The notes under the pieces were generated by a model. It was not told where the DNA came from. It ran no database searches and was given only the letters and a program-made list of their open reading frames with translations. Positions 7,590 through 15,600 of a DNA stretch of 33,322 bases are shown here, in pieces. The position numbers were made by a program, and so were the translations under genes. Numbering within the stretch: position 1 is the stretch's first letter; every line of letters begins with the position of its first letter. Source of the stretch: Candidatus Paceibacter sp. (lineage in GTDB: Bacteria > Patescibacteriota > Minisyncoccia > UBA6257 > HR35); NCBI GenBank assembly GCA_023255765.1, contig JAGDVT010000033.1:1-33322 (forward strand). The letters are read 5' to 3'.

Positions 7590-10500
7590 TTAATAATAAT
7601 TCTTTTTGGTTTAAATATGTTAAATACATTGAATATACTTGCAAATAAATTTTTTGTAATTTCAAAGATTCTTTTAATTAAGCTAATTCTACTTTCTTTT
7701 TGGATTTGAGAGGTAGGTTCTTCTTGGGGTAAGCTTTCTTCTTCTTGTTGAGATTGGCTTTGAGATATAGAAGAATTTATCTCATCTTCGATTTTTTGGA
7801 CAATTTCATTGTAACTTTTGCATAGTTCATATTCTCTATCCATTATATCATTAATTTTATCTATATTATTTTCTAAAACAGAAGAAATCTGATTAATCTC
7901 TTCATTGCTTAATTTAGATAAATATTCGTCCCAAATTTTACCTTTTTCTTTATCTAATTGTTTATTTAATTCCTCTAATTTTGCTTTTAATTCATTTAAT
8001 TTTTGTAATTTGTTCCAAAATTCTATATCTTGAGAAGATCTATTTTTTATGATTTCAATAGCTTCTTTATATCCTTGGGAAAGTTGATAGATAAACTCTA
8101 AAGTTTCTCCAAGCCTCAAAATTATAGCCTTCCCCTCTGCTTGATTGAGGCTTTTATTTTTTTTAGCTATCCCTATTTCATAATCATAAATTCCTTTATC
8201 TTTTGCATATTTAATAGTACTTGAAGCATAATTGTTTAAACTATCGAAATAATCATAAATTCTATCAATTTCTTGAGAAATTTTTTCTGATAGTACATTT
8301 TGAGCAGTTAATTTAGTTAAAAGATTATTAATTGAAGCTAAAAAGCTTTCACTCTGTATACCTGATTTTTTAGCAGGAGAATTGTATAATGAATAAAATA
8401 TGTAAATTAGGTCATGAACAATAAAATAAGTTGAAATACGAGCATCACTAGAGCCATTTATGCGGGTCTTGTAGTAATAAAAATCTATACCCAATGTGCT
8501 ATTTTCAAATCTACTTTTAATTTCCTCATATGATTTACCTCTTAAACAATTTAAAATATGAGTAGGATAAAAATCTGAAAAGAATGAAAGCTTTTCTCTA
8601 TTTCCTAAACTAGGAGAGCATAAAGTATAATTTGGATTTTCTCCAACCATATCTCCATTTACAAAAATATATTCTAAAGGAAAATTACTTATACCTCCTT
8701 TTTCTAAATCAAGATAATCTTCAAAAAATTGAGAAATTTTACTTCCATATGCATAAGAGAATTTGTCAAAAATCTCGCTTATTTTTCTATTAAATTCATT
8801 AAAAGTTTGTTCTACTTCTTTATTTAATCTTTCTATTTCAGCAGTAGTGCTTGCTATTTGGTTTTCTAAATTAGTTATTGTAGCATTTCTTAATTCTAAA
8901 GTTATTTTACTTAGATCACTTAAGGTAGAAGAAGCTTGATCCAAAGAGCCTATAATACTGTTTAATTCAGAGACCAAGGTATTATTATTTTCTTGTAAAT
9001 TATATAAACTTCCTAAGTTAGATTCTGAAATTTTGTCTCTATAATTATTATTTTCAATTTCCTGAAGAAGATTAGTTATAGTAGCATTATTTTCGTTTAA
9101 TTTATCAGATATATTTTGAAAACTGCTTAAAATTTTAACTAATTTTGAAGATTCATTTTTAATATCAGAAGTCATTAAATCTGTTATTGTTTTACCTTGA
9201 GATTGCAAAGTTTGTTTACACATATCTGAAAATCCTTTTACACTTAAGACTTCTGTTTTTTTGCATATATTTTCTATCCTTTGGGAGCTATAAGCATTCT
9301 TAATGTCAGTAATTATTTCATTTTTAGATTTTCTGCTTTCTAAACTTGCAAATCCTTTGTCTATTATATTAAATAGTTTTGTAGCAATCCAAGTTCTTAC
9401 AAATGATGCCAAAACAGTAGCTGCCCTTTCTTGTGATTTAAAGAAATCTAAAGGAGAGGTCAATATTTGCTCTTTTAATTTTTCATAGTCAGATGGAGAA
9501 CTAATTGTTGGTCCTGATATAGCACATCTTGGGTCTTCTCCTGTTATATTTTTTTCTTGTTCAATTCTTTTATCTACTTCTGCTAATTTTCTATAAAGCT
9601 CATCTGCCTTTTTCTCATCACCCCTGTCCATAGCTTCATTTATTTGTCTTGTTAATTCTTCCTTTTCAACTTCACTCCAAGTTTTAATACATTCTGACTT
9701 TGGTTTAAATACTAATCCGCCTGGCTGTGATGATTCTATATCTAATTTTTCTTTTTCTTTATCTAATTCTCTTAATATATTTGCAAAATCCGAAGATAAA
9801 AGCCAAGAACAATTTCTACTATGTATCTCTCTGTTTATGATTTCATTAATATCGAAATAAATAATATTTGACATGCTTAAGTTTTGGTTAGTGTAAAATT
9901 GGGCTACCAGATTTTTAGGATTTATTATTTTGAATATATTAGCAAAAACATTTGTAGATTTTCCTTCTACTTTGGCTATTAATTTATTTGGTTTAGAATT
10001 TAAGGCATAAACAGAACCTTCTTCTTCGGTTTCAGATATAGGATTTTCTAATCCTAAATCTTTATAAACCAAAATTTCCTCTTCAGGCTCGCAAACTCTT
10101 TTTTCTAATATGTTAATTTTTTGATATTTAATAAAAGAATCAAAATATCTAATTAATTTTCCTGAATTTTCGGATTCAGATAATATGTTTCTTCCAGAAA
10201 GCAAGATATTTCCTAAAATACCATCTAAGCAACCTTTTAATTCTTCTGGAATGCATTGCAAATTTTTATATTTATTCAATATCCTAGTTAAAGCCTTTTG
10301 CTGGGCTAAGAATAACCTAAAATTTCTATAAGCATTTATATCTTTGATAAAATTACCAAGAATTTTATTATATATTAAATCGTTTATTTTATTAATTAAT
10401 TTAAATTTAAAATACTCTATTGCATCTTTAATAGCAAGTTGGATAGATGCCTTTATTGAGGCCAAAACATTTTTTGTGCTTTCCTTAATAGAATTTCTTA

Positions 10501-10861
10501 TATCAGCATTAACTTCTTTCGCACCAACAGGCACTTTACCAAATAAACCCTCCACAAAACTTCCAACTAAATCCATGGCTAATCCTGTTATTACACCCCT
10601 TATCAATTCTTCTAAAAAAGATGGCGGCTTTTCTTCAAATCCTGCAAAATTTTCAAATTCACTTATATATTCAACTGTTTCAGTTGCTGCTTCAAGTTCC
10701 TCTATTTTTATATATTGAGGAGGCTCACATCTTAATTTGTAAGAAGAAAAATCTACTTTATTTTGATTGTCTTGCTCGTTATTTTGAGCAAAAATTAAAT
10801 CTACTTTTATGCTTAAATTCAATAAACTTATAATAATGAAAAATATAAAAATTTTTTTCAT
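7586..10861 (-). CDS. Very large exported coiled-coil protein of the T4SS-like locus
   Basis: The 1091-residue product has a signal sequence (hydrophobic 4-24, cleavage likely after DLIFAQ), a helical N-terminal region with a short hydrophobic GVITGLAMDLVG (about residues 90-101), a Cys-containing middle region (CIPEELKGCL, CKKTEVL, DMCKQTL), long coiled coils (about residues 590-720 and 960-1040) and a basic, hydrophobic C-terminus (SLIKRIFEITKNLFASIFNVF). Large exported proteins of this kind stand next to VirB6-like genes in Patescibacteria T4SS-like loci. I see no catalytic motif. It overlaps the 213-residue gene upstream and the VirB6-like gene downstream by 4 nt each. It may be the extracellular or periplasm-side scaffold of the machine; the role is inferred from position. 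Confidence 0.7.
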   Translation of the reverse strand: MKKIFIFFIIISLLNLSIKVDLIFAQNNEQDNQNKVDFSSYKLRCEPPQYIKIEELEAATETVEYISEFENFAGFEEKPPSFLEELIRGVITGLAMDLVGSFVEGLFGKVPVGAKEVNADIRNSIKESTKNVLASIKASIQLAIKDAIEYFKFKLINKINDLIYNKILGNFIKDINAYRNFRLFLAQQKALTRILNKYKNLQCIPEELKGCLDGILGNILLSGRNILSESENSGKLIRYFDSFIKYQKINILEKRVCEPEEEILVYKDLGLENPISETEEEGSVYALNSKPNKLIAKVEGKSTNVFANIFKIINPKNLVAQFYTNQNLSMSNIIYFDINEIINREIHSRNCSWLLSSDFANILRELDKEKEKLDIESSQPGGLVFKPKSECIKTWSEVEKEELTRQINEAMDRGDEKKADELYRKLAEVDKRIEQEKNITGEDPRCAISGPTISSPSDYEKLKEQILTSPLDFFKSQERAATVLASFVRTWIATKLFNIIDKGFASLESRKSKNEIITDIKNAYSSQRIENICKKTEVLSVKGFSDMCKQTLQSQGKTITDLMTSDIKNESSKLVKILSSFQNISDKLNENNATITNLLQEIENNNYRDKISESNLGSLYNLQENNNTLVSELNSIIGSLDQASSTLSDLSKITLELRNATITNLENQIASTTAEIERLNKEVEQTFNEFNRKISEIFDKFSYAYGSKISQFFEDYLDLEKGGISNFPLEYIFVNGDMVGENPNYTLCSPSLGNREKLSFFSDFYPTHILNCLRGKSYEEIKSRFENSTLGIDFYYYKTRINGSSDARISTYFIVHDLIYIFYSLYNSPAKKSGIQSESFLASINNLLTKLTAQNVLSEKISQEIDRIYDYFDSLNNYASSTIKYAKDKGIYDYEIGIAKKNKSLNQAEGKAIILRLGETLEFIYQLSQGYKEAIEIIKNRSSQDIEFWNKLQKLNELKAKLEELNKQLDKEKGKIWDEYLSKLSNEEINQISSVLENNIDKINDIMDREYELCKSYNEIVQKIEDEINSSISQSQSQQEEESLPQEEPTSQIQKESRISLIKRIFEITKNLFASIFNVFNIFKPKRIIIK

Positions 10862-11499
10862 AATTTTTCAATTAATTTTTCTTGTAAATCCGATAAATTA
10901 TTTAAAATAGACATTAAAATAAAAGATTGCTCACTATCATTTGTTGATGCTAAGTTATTTAACGTAAGTCCCATTAATGAAAGAATAAAAGTTTCTGCTC
11001 TATGAAAATCATAATATTCTTTAGGAACCTCTATTTTAGAGAAATCCTCTGCTATTGATAAAATAAGTTCTCCAGAGTTTTTGATAGATTCTTTATTGTC
11101 GAAATCAATTTGAATAAATTTAAGCTTGTTTAAAACATTTTTTACTTCATTAGCATATTCTTTTAAGTTTTTATCATTCTTTATTTTTATATTATTAATA
11201 TATCTAGCTGTAAGTTCAATTAAATTTGCCTCTAATTCAATTTTTTTATTTTGTAATTTAAGTTTTTCTAATTTATTTGCAAAATATAATTCTTTTGCAA
11301 TTTTTTTATCAGGTGTTTCTAAAAATTTAATTACTTCTTTAAATTCTGGGGGAGCTGACTCTAATATTTCTTTATATTTATTTTTATCTTCTTTTTCAGA
11401 TAATTTTATATTCTTTTTAATATTAAAAAATCCAATAATAGTTATAATTAGAAAAATAAAAATTATTACTGCTCCAATTAAAACCTTTTTGTTTTTCAT
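10858..11499 (-). CDS. Membrane-anchored helical protein, first gene of the T4SS-like operon
   Basis: A 213-residue protein with one N-terminal membrane anchor (about residues 6-26, after MKNKK) and an all-helical outside domain. The segment IEVPKEYYDFHRAETFILSL followed by a helix to LNNLSDLQEKLIEKL recalls small anchored proteins found in other Patescibacteria pilus and T4SS-like loci; I cannot name the family. It has no cysteines. The ATG lies only 4 nt beyond the 3' end of tRNA-Thr, with neither a ribosome binding site nor a -10 box between them, so it probably shares the tRNA transcript. It overlaps the 1091-residue gene by ATGA. Confidence 0.7.
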   Translation of the reverse strand: MKNKKVLIGAVIIFIFLIITIIGFFNIKKNIKLSEKEDKNKYKEILESAPPEFKEVIKFLETPDKKIAKELYFANKLEKLKLQNKKIELEANLIELTARYINNIKIKNDKNLKEYANEVKNVLNKLKFIQIDFDNKESIKNSGELILSIAEDFSKIEVPKEYYDFHRAETFILSLMGLTLNNLASTNDSEQSFILMSILNNLSDLQEKLIEKL

Positions 11500-11503
11500 A
11501 TTG

Positions 11504-11575
11504 AGCCAGCAGCGGGATTCGAACCCGCAACCTACTCCTTACGAAGGAGCCGCTCTACCATTGAGCTATGCTGGC
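11504..11575 (-). tRNA. tRNA-Thr(CGT)
   Basis: A complete cloverleaf folds on the minus strand: acceptor GCCAGCA/TGCTGGC (7 perfect pairs), D arm GCTC/GAGC, anticodon stem GCTCC/GGAGT with loop TTCGTAA, T arm GCGGG TTCGAAT CCCGC. The anticodon CGT reads the Thr codon ACG. The discriminator base is T and CCA is not encoded, so a CCA-adding enzyme is needed. The 3' end is 4 nt (CAAT) from the ATG of the T4SS-like operon. Confidence 0.95.
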
Positions 11576-11598
11576 CTATTAAAATAATTTTAAAATAA

Positions 11599-11883
11599 TC
11601 AAAAATTTTCTGGTAATATAATAACTTTTTCTCCGGGTTCTACCAAATTAAACTTTTCTTTTAATTCTTTTTTTAAATTTTCTGGATCAGATAAATATTC
11701 CAATTTTCTTTTTAATTCTTTATTTTCTTTTTCTAGTCTATCTACGTAATTTTTATACAATCTATATTCCTCTTTTAATGGTTTATTTACTCTTTTTTCC
11801 TTTATTATTAAATATCCTAAATATATAACTATAATAAATTGAAAAATTAAAATAAATTTAATAAACCTATCAGACATTTTCAA
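11599..11883 (-). CDS. FtsB/DivIC-like septum formation protein
   Basis: A 94-residue protein with a short cytosolic start, one membrane helix (about residues 9-27), a coiled coil (about residues 35-66, LEKENKELKRKLEYL) and then DPENLKKELKEKFNLVEPGE. The sequence 'L..L.DPE.L...L.EKF.LV.PGE.V' is the hallmark end of the FtsB/DivIC family, which binds FtsL and other divisome members at the septum. The usual family length is 90-120 residues, so it is complete. The start at 11883 overlaps yraN by 14 nt; M3 at 11877 would also work. It precedes tRNA-Thr by 23 nt on the same strand. Confidence 0.8.
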   Translation of the reverse strand: MKMSDRFIKFILIFQFIIVIYLGYLIIKEKRVNKPLKEEYRLYKNYVDRLEKENKELKRKLEYLSDPENLKKELKEKFNLVEPGEKVIILPENF

Positions 11884-12205
11884 AAATTTTAATTTTTATT
11901 TTCTCTCCGAACATTATAGTAATTAAACATCTTTTATATTCATCAATTCTATTTCTGTTTACATAATGCAAGATAATCTTTTCTAACCTTTCTTGTTTAT
12001 TTCTATTGTAATGAAAAGAAGGATCAACTATATTGTTTTTCTTTCCTGATTTCACTTCAAAAAAATAATAAATATTATCTTTTAATGCAATTATATCTAT
12101 CTCCCCATATCTTTTAATCCAATAATTTGTTTTTATTATTTTATATCCTTTTTTAGTCAAAAATTTTTTCGCTATTTTTTCTGCTAAATTACCTAAATTA
12201 CGCAT
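11870..12205 (-). CDS. YraN/UPF0102 family nuclease-like protein
   Basis: A 111-residue protein with all marks of UPF0102: start NLGNLAEKIAKKFLTKKGYKII, then the GEID motif (G34, E35, D37) and FFEVKSG (E50, K52). E9, D37, E50 and K52 form a PD-(D/E)xK-like set, as in the Holliday-junction resolvase fold. The biological role of the family is poorly defined; DNA repair or processing has been suggested from the fold. It lies 2 nt from the upstream PH-like membrane protein and overlaps the FtsB-like gene. Confidence 0.88.
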   Translation of the reverse strand: MRNLGNLAEKIAKKFLTKKGYKIIKTNYWIKRYGEIDIIALKDNIYYFFEVKSGKKNNIVDPSFHYNRNKQERLEKIILHYVNRNRIDEYKRCLITIMFGEKIKIKIFENV

Positions 12206-12207
12206 TT

Positions 12208-12693
12208 TTAATAAAAAAATTTTCTATACCAAATTTCCCATAAAGGTATTGATTCTTCGTACTCATCTAAAAATTGATTTAATGTTTCTCTAATTTCTTC
12301 TACATCTAAATAAAATTCAAGAGGGATTGATTGTCCTATTTTCATAAAACCTTTTGGTACAAAATATATAAAATATCTATCACCGCCTTGAAAAATTTCA
12401 AATCCAAGAATATCATCCCATTTATAAAATTTATTATTCACATATAACCCTTCATTATTTATTTTTATTCTCAACTCTTTTGGTTCATAAAATGCAGGAT
12501 GAAAAAAGAAAAATAAAGCAATAAAAGAAATCACAAGATATAAAAAATCTTTAACTATTATTGAATATAAAATAGAAGCTCCTACTACAATTCCCCAAAA
12601 TAAATGCCATAATATATCTCCGTAAGGATGTTCATAATGAGATAAGGTTGTCCAGGAATATTCGAATTTTGGTATATTTTTATTTAAAGCCAT
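12208..12693 (-). CDS. Membrane protein with PH-like domain
   Basis: A 161-residue protein with two adjacent membrane helices (about residues 27-46 and 49-65) followed by a beta-rich domain: LRIKINNEGLYVNNKFYKWD, then ILGFEIFQGGDRYFIYFVPK and a C-terminal helix. 'I...GL...N..Y.W..I..F' after two helices is the layout of small bacterial PH-like (bPH/DUF5673-like) membrane proteins. No catalytic residues are apparent. It is the first gene of the minus-strand unit, divergent from leuS with only 39 bp between the two starts. The function is unknown. Confidence 0.65.
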   Translation of the reverse strand: MALNKNIPKFEYSWTTLSHYEHPYGDILWHLFWGIVVGASILYSIIVKDFLYLVISFIALFFFFHPAFYEPKELRIKINNEGLYVNNKFYKWDDILGFEIFQGGDRYFIYFVPKGFMKIGQSIPLEFYLDVEEIRETLNQFLDEYEESIPLWEIWYRKFFY

Positions 12694-12717
12694 ATTTTAT
12701 TAATTAAAATACTTGAT

Positions 12718-12723
12718 TATAAT
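12718..12723 (+). promoter_or_regulatory. leuS -10-like TATAAT; bidirectional AT-rich promoter region
   Basis: A plus-strand TATAAT ends 9 nt before the leuS ATG at 12733. The same 39-bp divergent gap holds minus-strand TATAAT copies at 716-721 and 722-727 (in 12,000s) and TATTTT at 12706-12711, 12 nt before the start at 12693. Both directions must be driven from this gap, and no Shine-Dalgarno sequence is seen for either gene. Confidence 0.45.
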
Positions 12724-12732
12724 TATAAAATA

Positions 12733-15150
12733 ATGAGTTATCCGTTTAAAAAAATAGAAAAAAAGTGGCAAAAAGTTTGGGCTAAGAATAATTACAAAAT
12801 TTGGCATGCTAAAGACTTTAAAGGCAAGAAAATATATATTTTAGATATGTTTCCTTATCCTTCCGGAGATGGACTGCATGTTGGTCATGTTCTTGGATAT
12901 ACAGGCACAGATATTTTATCTAGATACTATAGAATGAAAGGATATAATGTGCTTCATCCTATGGGATGGGATGCATTTGGATTGCCTGCTGAAAATTATG
13001 CAATAAAAATGAAAAAGAATCCTATGACATTTGTGCCTAAAAACATCAAAAGATATAAAATGCAGATGAATATGATAGGGTTAAGCTATGATTGGCAAAG
13101 AGAAATAAATACTACTGACCCAGAATATTATAAATGGACACAATGGATGTTTTTAAAAATGTTTGAAAAAGGTTTGGTGTACGAAAAGCTAGCTCCTATA
13201 AATTTTTGTCCTTCGTGCAAAACAGGTTTAGCAAACGAAGAAGTAATTGGAGGTAGATGTGAAAGATGCGGCTCTAAAACTGAAACAAAATATTTAAATC
13301 AATGGCATATAAAAATAACAGCATATGCAGATAGATTACTTGAAGACTTAGAAGAATTAAATTGGCCAGAAAATGTAAAAGAAATGCAAAGAAATTGGAT
13401 AGGAAAAAGCGAAGGATATGAAATTGACTTCAAAATAGTAGGTTATGACTATAAAATAACTATCTTTACTACCAGATTAGATACTATATTCGGAGTTACA
13501 TTTTTAGTTTTAGCCCCAGAGCATCCATTATGTTTGAAGATTGCAAAAGAAGACTATTATTTTAATGTTGAAAATTATATAGAAAATGCATTAAAAAAAC
13601 CAGAAAGAGAAAGAAAAACAGAGGAAGAAGTTACTGGTGTATTTACCGGCTCTTATGCTATACATCCATTAACAGGTGAAAAAGTTCCTATATGGATTAG
13701 CGATTATGTTTTATTTACTTATGGAACAGGTGCGATAATGGGAGTGCCTGGCCATGACTCAAGAGATTACGATTTTGCTAAAAAATTTAGCTTAAAAATA
13801 ATTCCAGTAATAGGCCCAGAAAAAGGCAAAGAACCAGAAAATCTTCCATATGAAGAATATGGCTATCTTATAAATTCATTTGATTATAATGATTTAGATT
13901 CCAAAACAGCAATTCAAAAAATAGGAGAAGAGTTAGAAAAGAGAGGTATAGCTAAAAAAGCAATATATTATAAATTAAGAGATTGGATTTTTTCAAGGCA
14001 AAGATATTGGGGGGAACCGATCCCTCTTGTAAGATGTCCTAAATGTGGGATAGTGCCGTTAAGTGAAAAAGATTTGCCATTAAAATTACCAAAAGTAAAA
14101 AATTATGAACCAACTGGTACAGGAGAATCTCCTCTAAAAAATATATCTAAATGGGTTAAAACAAAATGTCCAAAATGTAAAGGACCAGCAGAAAGAGAAA
14201 CTCATACAATGCCTCAATGGGCAGGTTCTTGTTGGTATTATTTAAGGTATATAGATCCTAAAAACAAAAAACAATTTGCTGACAAGAAAAAATTAAAGTA
14301 TTGGTTACCAGTAGATATATATGTAGGAGGAGTTGAGCATGCTGTTTTACATCTTCTCTATGCAAGATTTTGGCATAAGTTTTTATATGATTTAGGATTA
14401 GTTCCTACAAAAGAGCCATTTATGAAATTAGTTAATCAAGGCTTAATTTTAGGACCTGATCATGAAAAAATGTCAAAATCAAGAGGAAATGTAATAATCC
14501 CAGACGATATAGTTAAAAAATATGGAGCAGATACTTTAAGAATGTATGAAATGTTTATGGGACCATTTGAAGATGTAAAGCCATGGGATACTCAAGGAAT
14601 ATTAGGAATTCATAGATTTTTAAATAAAATATGGATAATTTCTAAAAAAATTAAAAAAGACAAAATAAAGAAGGAAAAGGATAACGAAATATTAACCGAA
14701 ATTAATAAATTAATTAAAAAAGTAAGCGAAGACATTGAGAATTTTAAATTTAATACAGCAATAAGTTCTATGATGGAATTTGTTAATTTCATATCTGATA
14801 AAAAAGTATCTATAGAAACATGGATGAAATTTGTGAAATTACTATTTCCATTTGCCCCACATTTAGCACAAGAAATTTGGTCAATGTTTGGGAACAAAAA
14901 GCTTTTAGATTATGAAAAATGGCCTGAATATGAAGAAAAATATATAAAAGAAAAACATATAAAATTAATAATCCAAATAGATGGGAAGAAGAGAGATGAA
15001 ATCGAAATAGAAGAAACTGCACTAGATTTTGATAAGATTAAAAACTTAGTATTAAACAGAGAAAGAATAAAGAAATTTATAAAAGACAAAAAAATAGATA
15101 AAATTATTTTTGCTCAAAATAAAATAATCAATATAGTAACAAAAAGTTAA
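12733..15150 (+). CDS. leuS: Leucyl-tRNA synthetase
   Basis: This class I synthetase (805 residues, normal length) joins leucine to tRNA-Leu. Visible marks: HVGH signature at 49-52 in PYPSGDGLHVGH, zinc-type cysteines at C159/C162/C176/C179 and C435/C438/C479/C482, the CP1 editing domain (TTRLDTIFGVTF near 256-267 and GHDSRDYDF at 340-348), SRQRYWGEPIP at 421-431, KMSKS at 579-583, and the C-terminal domain beginning LIIQIDGKKRDEI. The ATG has no ribosome binding site but has TATAAT 9 nt upstream. The TAA stop shares a palindromic TTAA with the convergent secreted-protein gene. Confidence 0.97.
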   Translation: MSYPFKKIEKKWQKVWAKNNYKIWHAKDFKGKKIYILDMFPYPSGDGLHVGHVLGYTGTDILSRYYRMKGYNVLHPMGWDAFGLPAENYAIKMKKNPMTFVPKNIKRYKMQMNMIGLSYDWQREINTTDPEYYKWTQWMFLKMFEKGLVYEKLAPINFCPSCKTGLANEEVIGGRCERCGSKTETKYLNQWHIKITAYADRLLEDLEELNWPENVKEMQRNWIGKSEGYEIDFKIVGYDYKITIFTTRLDTIFGVTFLVLAPEHPLCLKIAKEDYYFNVENYIENALKKPERERKTEEEVTGVFTGSYAIHPLTGEKVPIWISDYVLFTYGTGAIMGVPGHDSRDYDFAKKFSLKIIPVIGPEKGKEPENLPYEEYGYLINSFDYNDLDSKTAIQKIGEELEKRGIAKKAIYYKLRDWIFSRQRYWGEPIPLVRCPKCGIVPLSEKDLPLKLPKVKNYEPTGTGESPLKNISKWVKTKCPKCKGPAERETHTMPQWAGSCWYYLRYIDPKNKKQFADKKKLKYWLPVDIYVGGVEHAVLHLLYARFWHKFLYDLGLVPTKEPFMKLVNQGLILGPDHEKMSKSRGNVIIPDDIVKKYGADTLRMYEMFMGPFEDVKPWDTQGILGIHRFLNKIWIISKKIKKDKIKKEKDNEILTEINKLIKKVSEDIENFKFNTAISSMMEFVNFISDKKVSIETWMKFVKLLFPFAPHLAQEIWSMFGNKKLLDYEKWPEYEEKYIKEKHIKLIIQIDGKKRDEIEIEETALDFDKIKNLVLNRERIKKFIKDKKIDKIIFAQNKIINIVTKS

Positions 15151-15506
15151 AAGCCTAAAGCGCTTCCATAACCAGTTATAGTACCTATAGTAAATATTGG
15201 AATTGGATGTGGAAATGCTGGTTTTAGGCATACCCCACCTGGTACCCACCAACCTAACATTTTAGTACCAGGCTTAGGAGGATAAATATAATTCAAATAT
15301 CTATTACTTCCTACGGGTACAAAATAAGGACCAGGTGGAATATTAACGAAATTCCCTGCAGGAGGTTGAACTTTTATCATTACTCCGCCATTTAAGCAAG
15401 GAAAAGGGAAAACAAAAACTACTCTTGGAGTACCAAAAGGAAGGCCTTGTGAAAAAGAAATAAAAGGAAGAAATAGAAATATAAATAAAAACAAAATTTT
15501 TTTCAT
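15147..15506 (-). CDS. Small secreted Gly/Pro-rich protein
   Basis: A 119-residue protein with a signal peptide (hydrophobic residues 5-17, cleavage near SFSQG) and a mature domain rich in Gly, Pro and aromatics. Its two cysteines (in FPCLNGG and GGVCLKP) could form one disulfide. The C-terminus is TGYGSALGF. I do not recognise a named family, though small exported two-cysteine proteins of this composition are common in Patescibacteria. The ATG is 4 nt from the 3' end of tRNA-Ile, without a ribosome binding site, and its stop shares TTAA with leuS. A surface role is likely from the signal peptide only. Confidence 0.7.
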   Translation of the reverse strand: MKKILFLFIFLFLPFISFSQGLPFGTPRVVFVFPFPCLNGGVMIKVQPPAGNFVNIPPGPYFVPVGSNRYLNYIYPPKPGTKMLGWWVPGGVCLKPAFPHPIPIFTIGTITGYGSALGF

Positions 15507-15510
15507 AATG

Positions 15511-15582
15511 TGCGGCTGGGAGGATTCGAACCTCCGACCTGGTGTTTATAAGACACCCGCTCTGCCACTGAGCTACAGCCGC
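15511..15582 (-). tRNA. tRNA-Ile(TAT)
   Basis: The minus-strand cloverleaf is complete: acceptor GCGGCTG/CAGCCGC, D arm GCTC/GAGC, anticodon stem GGTGT/ACACC with loop CTTATAA, T arm GGAGG TTCGAAT CCTCC, discriminator A, no encoded CCA. Anticodon TAT reads AUA (Ile) directly. Most bacteria instead read AUA with a CAT tRNA modified by TilS. The 3' end is 4 nt (CATT) from the next ATG. Confidence 0.92.
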
Positions 15583-15600
15583 CTTTATATTAATTATAAC

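Noticed and set aside
10344..10718. Plus-strand frame of 124 codons
   Set aside because: Lies fully inside the 1091-residue gene in antisense; hydrophobic Leu/Ile-rich composition is what the reverse of an AT-rich Lys/Asn/Glu-rich gene gives.
11504..11575. tRNA-Thr as an integration site bringing in the T4SS-like locus
   Set aside because: No integrase, no repeated tRNA 3' fragment and no change in base composition are visible; the far end of the locus is outside the window.
11126..11587. Plus-strand frame of 153 codons ending over tRNA-Thr
   Set aside because: It is antisense to a coupled operon gene, and its end (RDSNPQPTPYEGAALPLSYA) is the typical false peptide from reading a tRNA in reverse.
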